NCBI GenBank assembly: GCA_900544555.1
Contig: UQWD01000007.1
Span: 45,260-109,259, forward strand
DNA: 64,000 nt
Reading direction: 5' to 3'
DNA from: an uncultured Eubacteriales bacterium
GTDB taxonomy: Bacteria > Bacillota > Clostridia > Christensenellales > CAG-138
Shown: positions 58,817-64,000 of the stretch, in pieces
Position numbering within the stretch: position 1 is the first letter of the stretch
Layout: every line of letters begins with the position of its first letter
Notes under the pieces: generated by a model
What the model saw: only the letters and a program-made list of their open reading frames with translations
Told to the model about the DNA's origin: nothing
The model's database searches: none
Program-made: the position numbers and the translations under genes

Positions 58817-60238
58817 ATGCGAAAAATTTATAGAATCGATATGTTTAAAGGGCTCGATCTTTCGCAGGATGAAAACGCCCTGGAAAGCGGTTACAGCGCG
58901 GACGCGTGCAATATGGACACGCGGGACGGGAGCCTGACCGTCGCCGGGGGTTACGAACGGTATATTAAGGAGCCCATCCCGGGCGGCGCGCCTATTGGCC
59001 GCCTGATAGTATTCCGCCACGGAGAAGGAGAACGCATGGTTGCGACTGATTCGGAAGCGGTGTATGCGTATGTAAATGGGCAATGGGAGCAAATCCACGT
59101 TTTCCCCGCGCCGCTCAAAAACAACAGGATCGACACGATTGAGGCGCGCGTTGGCGATACGGATTGCCTGCTCCTGGCATGCGGAGAACACCCGGTTATT
59201 CAATACGACGGCGGCGCCGCGTCGGTATTTGGAACCGAGGATGGGGATTCGCTTCATCCGGTGAACTATCTGGCTATGTACAGCGGACGGCTGTTTGCGG
59301 CGGGGAATCCCGCGTCTCCCGACAGACTTTATTGGTCCGCTTTGCCCGGGGATGGAAGAAACATAACCCATTGGGGCGCCGTGGAAGCTTCCCCGGCGGT
59401 CGAAGGCGGCCATACGCAGGTGGGTTCGGTAGGCGGGGATCCGATAACAGGGTTAAAAGCCCTGCCTAACCAGCTGGTTATATTCAAACGGCACAGCATT
59501 TACAGGCTGATTGGGGACAGGCCGGCTAATTTCGTTATAGAGCCGGTGGAAGCGCTTTCGGGCTCGCAATCGCATACTTCCACCGTAGCGTCAGGGGGTG
59601 CGGCTTACTTCATAAACAGCGCGGGATTGCACATGTTTAACGGGGTAGCGGTTCAGCAGGCGCCGCAGGCGCATCGAATACGAAGGCTGATTGAGCAGGC
59701 TGATATCCGCGACGCACGCGCAGCCCTATCCGGGGAGACGCTTTACATTTTGTTGAAGCAGGGTGAACAGCCGGTTATGCTTCAGTATGATTTACAGCGG
59801 CGCACTTTCATGCAGCATAAGGGGTTTGATGCGACCGATCTTTGCGCAAACGGGGACGATTTGTACATGATTAACCAGACGCGGCTCATATATCGATTCG
59901 GCCCCTTCCCTACTTACGACGGGGAGCCTATTGAGGCGCACTGGCGAACGCCGCTCACAGATCTGTACGATAAGGGCGGGATTAAATGTTTGAGGGAATT
60001 GTATTTGCGAGGGGAAACGGATGATAAGGAATCCGCGCTGCTTATTGAAGCTTCAGTAGGAGGCCATGCCGCCACATACCGGGCCTTGCTGCCCAATAAT
60101 CCCTCCGAGGTTCTTGAGATACCGCTTCAGAACGAGGGCCGGACCTTTTCGCTCAAGTTTTATAATGAGGCGGGCGGGCATTTCTCACTAAGAGGCGGCG
60201 TGGAGCTTGCGCTGGGCGTGCGCAGGCGGGTGGAATAA
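58817..60238 (+). CDS. propeller-like phage tail/stabilisation protein
   Basis: 473 residues, starting 3 bases after the connector. Repeated beta segments (LTVAGGYERYI, GLHMFNGVAVQQ, DLYMINQTRLIYRF) suggest a beta-propeller, as in podovirus proteins such as P22 gp10 that close the portal and stabilise packaged DNA. The similarity is in pattern, and the role is a guess. The largest protein but one of the cassette. Confidence 0.5.
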   Translation: MRKIYRIDMFKGLDLSQDENALESGYSADACNMDTRDGSLTVAGGYERYIKEPIPGGAPIGRLIVFRHGEGERMVATDSEAVYAYVNGQWEQIHVFPAPLKNNRIDTIEARVGDTDCLLLACGEHPVIQYDGGAASVFGTEDGDSLHPVNYLAMYSGRLFAAGNPASPDRLYWSALPGDGRNITHWGAVEASPAVEGGHTQVGSVGGDPITGLKALPNQLVIFKRHSIYRLIGDRPANFVIEPVEALSGSQSHTSTVASGGAAYFINSAGLHMFNGVAVQQAPQAHRIRRLIEQADIRDARAALSGETLYILLKQGEQPVMLQYDLQRRTFMQHKGFDATDLCANGDDLYMINQTRLIYRFGPFPTYDGEPIEAHWRTPLTDLYDKGGIKCLRELYLRGETDDKESALLIEASVGGHAATYRALLPNNPSEVLEIPLQNEGRTFSLKFYNEAGGHFSLRGGVELALGVRRRVE

Positions 60239-60266
60239 TACTGGATAAATTAAGGAGGCGGACGTT

Positions 60267-60440
60267 ATGGACATGCGCGCGCTGTATTATGTAGCGCTCA
60301 CCTGTTTTGAAAGGGAATCAAATAAAAACGGCGAGAATGAAATGATAAAGGCGAACGAGAACTGCCTGAATCAGAACTTCAGCATTATCGCCCAGCGCAT
60401 CCGTGAAATTGAAGCGCGGTTGGCTGAAATACAAACATGA
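60267..60440 (+). CDS. small helical protein in phage cassette
   Basis: 57 residues with AAGGAGG before ATG 60267. Acidic/Lys-rich helix (EMIKANENCLNQNFSIIAQ, ending IEARLAEIQT). Unknown; probably a small structural or chaperone protein. It stops 19 bases before the next gene start. Confidence 0.6.
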   Translation: MDMRALYYVALTCFERESNKNGENEMIKANENCLNQNFSIIAQRIREIEARLAEIQT

Positions 60441-60459
60441 TGAAAGTGAGGCGAAACGA

Positions 60460-61320
60460 ATGGCGAGATATTATCTGACCGGATACGCCCCGCCCAGCGG
60501 CATAACCGGTACGGAGGCGGTCAGGCGGCTGCAGCGTGAGCTGGGCGTTAACGCGGACGGCGTTTGGGGGCCTAAATCCCAAGCGGCGTATGACAGGAGG
60601 ACGGGCGGCCAGGATCCGTTCAAACAGATTTACTCAAGCATACTTGAGAGGCTAAAGCCCACTTGGGAGCCTATAAAATATCCTAGTGGAGACGAGATTA
60701 AATCGCAGTTGGAATCCTATTTGCGTCCGGAAGTGGACGCGGCTATCGACAGGCGCGAGGATCGCGCAAATACCCAGAGAGCGCAGCTTGACGCGGATGC
60801 ATACGCGAGGGGGATGGGCAGCTCTACCTACGTTACCTCCATGAAGCACCGAGAATCCCAGGCGGCTCAGGACGATATCGGCGAGCTTGAGAGCAGGTAT
60901 CAATCGACGCTGTCGCAAAGGCTATATGAGGCTCTTGAAAGGATTCAGGACCAAAAAAGCGAGGACGCGCGCGCACGAGCCGCCATGGATGCCGAAGCTT
61001 CGAAACAAGCCTACGATTATGCGATGCAATGGTATAACCAATGGCTCAACCAAAAAAGCACCGTGTCTTCAGGAGGAAAAAGCAGGGGCGGCTCCGCCGC
61101 GGCGGGCGGGCTTACTTACACGGATTACGATGAGTACGTCGGAATGCTTTCACAAGAAGAGCGCGCCAAGCTTTTTAATGGACAAGGGAGCTCCTGGGCT
61201 GGAAAGCGGAGCGAGCTTATCCATAGCCTTGGTAAGGATGGATTTAATAAGCTGAAAAACAAATATTCAGGATATAACCGCGGCCGCAGGAAGGATGAGT
61301 TATGGTTTACGGAAAAGTGA
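60460..61320 (+). CDS. phage protein with peptidoglycan-binding domain
   Basis: 286 residues from ATG 60460; the frame is open upstream to 60403 but overlaps the 57-residue gene. Residues about 10-50 are a PG_binding_1-like domain (TEAVRRLQRELGVNADGVWG), then a long helix (ESRYQSTLSQRLYEALERIQ) and a Gly/Ser linker. It may be an injected or tail-tip protein that binds the wall. No lytic catalytic domain is present. Its end overlaps the fibre gene by 19 bases. Confidence 0.6.
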   Translation: MARYYLTGYAPPSGITGTEAVRRLQRELGVNADGVWGPKSQAAYDRRTGGQDPFKQIYSSILERLKPTWEPIKYPSGDEIKSQLESYLRPEVDAAIDRREDRANTQRAQLDADAYARGMGSSTYVTSMKHRESQAAQDDIGELESRYQSTLSQRLYEALERIQDQKSEDARARAAMDAEASKQAYDYAMQWYNQWLNQKSTVSSGGKSRGGSAAAGGLTYTDYDEYVGMLSQEERAKLFNGQGSSWAGKRSELIHSLGKDGFNKLKNKYSGYNRGRRKDELWFTEK

Positions 61321-62855
61321 AGAAGCGGTTTGAAATCGCGCTTGATATTAAACGCTCGTCCTCAAATCGAGAGTTTGAAGTGGTGGAAGGCGATAACGGC
61401 AATGAGCTAATCATCACGCTGACGGACGGCGGAGAGGTGGTGGAATTGAGCGGATGCATGGTATGCGCGGTATTCTCAAAATCCGACGGCGCTACGGCGA
61501 TGCAGGACAATCAGGGGAACGGCGTCACCACGGATGAGAACAACAGGCTGATTATTGATCTGTATCCAACTTCGTTCGCCCCGGGGATGGTTGAGTGCGA
61601 AATACAGGTCTATTCGGGAGAGGAAGGAAACACGCTGGCCACGTCCGCAAAATTCAACTTTAAATGCAGAAGGGGTATTTTCAATAAGGATACCATCATG
61701 TCAACCGAGGAATACCCGTTGCTGGCGCGCACGCTGATGCAAGCCGAAGAGCTTGTGCGCGCGCTCAACGCCGGACTTGAAGCGCTGGGCGCGGTCGTTT
61801 ACGTCGCGCACGCGCAAATCAACGAAAAAGGCTCCCTGGTTTTAACCATGACGGACGGTTCAATAGCTGATCTTGGCAACGTGGTCGGCGATCCCGGCGT
61901 ATACGTGGGCAGCGGCCCCATGCCGGAAAGCTGCTCGATACAAATCGACCCGGCCGGGCAAAGCGAGCTTATGGAAGAGCTTAAAGAATACCTTGCTTAT
62001 CTTGTACAAAATGTCGAGGGGTTAGCGGGGGTGTACGCTCCGGCGGAGCATGAGCATGACGCCGGGGAAATCGCAAGCGGGGCGTTGGGGGTACCGCGGG
62101 GCGGAACCGGATTATCCTTGCTGGCCGAGGGGTGCTTTTTAAAAGGAAACGGGGACGCCTCCGTTGCGCTTGAAACGGCGGGTACAGCCCGCGCGAGCAT
62201 GGGGCTTGGCGAAGGGACCGAAGCGCTTCAAATCCCCTATGGCGGAACAGGAGCGATTACTGCGGAGGATGCGCTTATCAGCCTCGGCGCCGCTAAGCTA
62301 ATTCATAAACACCACGCGGACGACGCGGGCGCGCCCACGCTTCTCAATAACCGGGCGGATATTCCAAACGGAGCAAATATAGACGCATATCGTACGGCGG
62401 GTTCTTTTTTGGTCGCTTCGGCGTCCATCGCCGCGTCGCTTCGCGGCGGCGCGCCGTGGACAAACGGCGGTTTTTTGCTTTATGTCCTGTATACCACATC
62501 TACAATAGCTTACCCGGCTCAAATTGCTATACAGAACGTTACGGGGGCTGCTGCCTACAGGCGGTGGGATAATGCATCGTCATCCTGGGGCGCATGGACG
62601 TATTATCTCGATTCGCGCTCAATTAAGTTGAAGAGCGGTACATGCACGCTCAGCGGGTATGGCCCGGTTAGCGTACGAATCGGCGATGCGGGCTTTTGCT
62701 CGGCTCCGGCCATATTCATCCTGCCGAGAAACCGTATAGAAACCGGCTTTTTCGCTGAAGCGTTTGGTTTTACAGAAGGGCAAATTCAGTTAAGAGTAAA
62801 GAACGACTTACAATGCCAAGGGGTTCTGTGCGATTATATCGCGATAGGAGAGTGA
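61302..62855 (+). CDS. BppU-type baseplate/fibre protein with C-terminal knob
   Basis: 517 residues; AAGGA before ATG. The N-terminal 140 residues resemble the BppU upper baseplate domain (FEIALDIKRSSSNREFEV, then FNFKCRRGIFNKDTIMS). A coiled neck and a fibre repeat (GEIASGALGVPRGGTGLSLL, then QIPYGGTGAITAEDAL) lead to a knob-like end (AYRRWDNASSSWGAWTYYLD). It likely recognises the cell surface. Confidence 0.7.
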   Translation: MVYGKVKKRFEIALDIKRSSSNREFEVVEGDNGNELIITLTDGGEVVELSGCMVCAVFSKSDGATAMQDNQGNGVTTDENNRLIIDLYPTSFAPGMVECEIQVYSGEEGNTLATSAKFNFKCRRGIFNKDTIMSTEEYPLLARTLMQAEELVRALNAGLEALGAVVYVAHAQINEKGSLVLTMTDGSIADLGNVVGDPGVYVGSGPMPESCSIQIDPAGQSELMEELKEYLAYLVQNVEGLAGVYAPAEHEHDAGEIASGALGVPRGGTGLSLLAEGCFLKGNGDASVALETAGTARASMGLGEGTEALQIPYGGTGAITAEDALISLGAAKLIHKHHADDAGAPTLLNNRADIPNGANIDAYRTAGSFLVASASIAASLRGGAPWTNGGFLLYVLYTTSTIAYPAQIAIQNVTGAAAYRRWDNASSSWGAWTYYLDSRSIKLKSGTCTLSGYGPVSVRIGDAGFCSAPAIFILPRNRIETGFFAEAFGFTEGQIQLRVKNDLQCQGVLCDYIAIGE

Positions 62856-62859
62856 ACAG

Positions 62860-63156
62860 ATGCATCTAACAAAGAAAATCCCTACGTCATATGGCGTAAC
62901 AGCAAGCTGCCATGAAATAATCGCCGTTCATGTGTACGCGAAAGAGAAAATTACTCATTTGGATGTGGCCGGATACGCGTCCATTGAAGCGAAAACTTCG
63001 GGGGCCGAACCACTGACGGTAGTTCAGCTGGCCTTTAAACAGGGCGATTACTTGAACGAGGAGGCGGCTTACAGGCTTGTTTTGACGGATAAAGGCTATG
63101 AGAATGCCTTTTTGACGGAGGTGAGCGGTTGTGGCGATACTCAAGCTAAAGGATAA
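62860..63156 (+). CDS. small protein, fibre region
   Basis: 98 residues; GGAGA before ATG 62860, 4 bases after the fibre stop. Beta-rich (GVTASCHEIIAVHVYAKEK). Its end overlaps the next gene by 26 bases. Unknown; perhaps a fibre chaperone or cap. Confidence 0.5.
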   Translation: MHLTKKIPTSYGVTASCHEIIAVHVYAKEKITHLDVAGYASIEAKTSGAEPLTVVQLAFKQGDYLNEEAAYRLVLTDKGYENAFLTEVSGCGDTQAKG

Positions 63157-63484
63157 CGAAGGCAACATCATACCTATACCCGCCATAAAAGGCGAAGACG
63201 GGCGGCAGGTGGAAATGAGATGCGCCGATAACTACCTGCAATGGAGATACGCGGGAGATAAATGGCGTAACCTGCTGGCGCTGTCTGTGCTGGTCGGCTC
63301 GCCCGGGCTTACGCCGTATATTGGTGAGGATGGATTATGGCATATCGGCGGGCAAAGCACAAATGTGCCGGCTACTGGACCGGGCGTGCCCGCCGGCGGG
63401 AAACCAGGGCAGGTTTTGGTCAAGTCAAGTGAAGCGGATTACGAGACGCAATGGCGTAATATAACCGATATCGGGAGGGCGTGA
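63131..63484 (+). CDS. fibre-type protein, collagen-like short repeat
   Basis: 117 residues from GTG 63131 with GGAGGTGA 6 bases upstream. The pattern IKGEDGRQVEMRCADNYLQW followed by YIGEDGLWHIGGQST is that of BppU-neighbour receptor-binding or fibre accessory proteins. Last gene of the cassette. Confidence 0.6.
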   Translation: MAILKLKDNEGNIIPIPAIKGEDGRQVEMRCADNYLQWRYAGDKWRNLLALSVLVGSPGLTPYIGEDGLWHIGGQSTNVPATGPGVPAGGKPGQVLVKSSEADYETQWRNITDIGRA

Positions 63485-63885
63485 ACGGAACGCCCCGTTT
63501 AATCGACACAGCCGCGCCGCAAAAACGCTTCAAATTTTGATTCACAGGCTTAGTGCGAAAAACTTGTTAGCGCACTTATACGGAGAAAACGCGAATATTA
63601 ACTCACGTTATGCACGAAAAATGCGCGCGCCTTCCGAAGCTTTAAGACATTTTGCCGGAAGCTTCGCCGTCGCTCTATTGTTTATAGTTGATACTTGTTG
63701 TTTCTGCGCGCCGCAAGGCGGGGCAAGGGCTAATTGCCGGAACGGGAAACCTTAGAGAATCGTTATTTGCATATGCGCTCCATCGCAACGAAATGGGGCG
63801 CATGAATCCATTAAAACCAGGACGTATGTGTTTAAAAAAAGCGATAGTATAAAATTTTGGTGTAATTTGAATCAAAAAAACTGCA
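63485..63885. other. gene-free stretch after the cassette
   Basis: No supported gene; an eight-pair hairpin CGAAGCTT / AAGCTTCG at 63635-63666 is seen. No attachment repeat is recognised. Confidence 0.35.
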
Positions 63886-63914
63886 TTGACATATAAATGG
63901 GAATACAGTATAAT
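63886..63914 (+). promoter_or_regulatory. consensus promoter for tRNA-Val
   Basis: TTGACA at 63886-63891, a 17-base spacer and TATAAT at 63909-63914, both perfect. The tRNA begins 25 bases after the -10 element. Confidence 0.9.
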
Positions 63915-63938
63915 AACCATTGTTCGCATTGCGGCAGT

Positions 63939-64000
63939 GGGAGCATAGCTCAGCTGGGAGAGCATCTGCCTTACAAGCAGAGGGTCACAGGTTCGAGCCC
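63939..64000 (+). tRNA. tRNA-Val (anticodon TAC), cut by window edge
   Basis: Acceptor GGGAGCA, D-arm GCTC / GAGC, anticodon stem TCTGC / GCAGA with loop CTTACAA (anticodon TAC at 63972-63974, valine), and the T-arm beginning ACAGG-TTCGAGC. The 3' end lies past the window. Confidence 0.95.

Larger units (their letters stand above)
55986..63484 (+). mobile_element. phage structural gene cassette (prophage remnant or domesticated locus)
   Basis: About 7.5 kb of co-directional genes with capsid, connector and fibre functions, all frames open. No terminase, portal, protease, integrase, repressor, holin or endolysin is seen in the window, so a lytic cycle is not encoded here. Composition is like the host. 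It lies between a GNAT gene and a tRNA-Val. Confidence 0.75.

Noticed and set aside
58613..59413. 266-codon frame opposite the propeller gene
   Set aside because: Antisense shadow without a ribosome site; the plus strand has overlapping, well-spaced genes.
63537..63755. 72-residue frame after the phage cassette
   Set aside because: No ribosome site and no recognisable sequence; probably chance.

Overview
The window looks like a chromosomal segment of an anaerobic Clostridia-type bacterium (Bacillota). Evidence: the gene order scpA-scpB-DUF2953-gerW-D-Ala-D-Ala carboxypeptidase-rluB is a Firmicutes arrangement, there is a Na+-pumping decarboxylase operon, Shine-Dalgarno sites are strong, and start codons are mixed ATG/GTG/TTG. 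GC is roughly half by eye. I cannot place it below class with confidence. No rRNA, CRISPR array or insertion sequence is visible.

Layout. 1-1743: tail of an ECF-like sigma factor, a DUF4367 membrane protein (likely its anti-sigma partner) and a secreted protein. 2078-7474: one long operon for intramembrane protease, condensin subunits ScpA/ScpB, a sporulation pair, a penicillin-binding carboxypeptidase and a pseudouridine synthase. 7716-11274: four-gene Na+-translocating oxaloacetate decarboxylase. 12141-24246: mostly minus-strand housekeeping genes (DUF362 ferredoxin protein, TypA, a 5' nuclease, galactokinase, LCP wall ligase, ROK glucokinase, HAD phosphatase, UvrC) with a decayed acetyltransferase at 15590-16068. 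24338-33546: serpin lipoprotein, a decayed rsgA-like GTPase, envelope proteins, RecR/YbaB, a putative metallopeptidase and PepT.

33822-43530: a SipW/TasA-like fibre module, a MerR regulator divergent from a MATE exporter with a textbook 19-bp-spaced operator, a lone acyl carrier protein, a secreted ComEC-like hydrolase, Ldh2-type dehydrogenase, glycerol kinase and MarR. 43980-47848: maltodextrin genes malQ and glgP, overlapping by four bases. 48343-49530: an AT-richer island with a half-length CobQ and a start-less fragment. 49591-55358: sortase, ArgS, SerS, a small P-loop kinase and a GNAT enzyme.

55986-63484 is the most unusual part: a compact co-directional phage structural cassette (scaffold-like protein, N4-gp56-type major capsid, connector-like, propeller, peptidoglycan-binding, BppU-type fibre and two small fibre-type proteins). 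All frames are open and ribosome sites intact, but no terminase, portal, integrase or lysis gene is visible in the window. It is followed by a tRNA-Val cut by the window edge. It may be a degraded prophage or a retained particle-forming locus; sequence alone does not decide.
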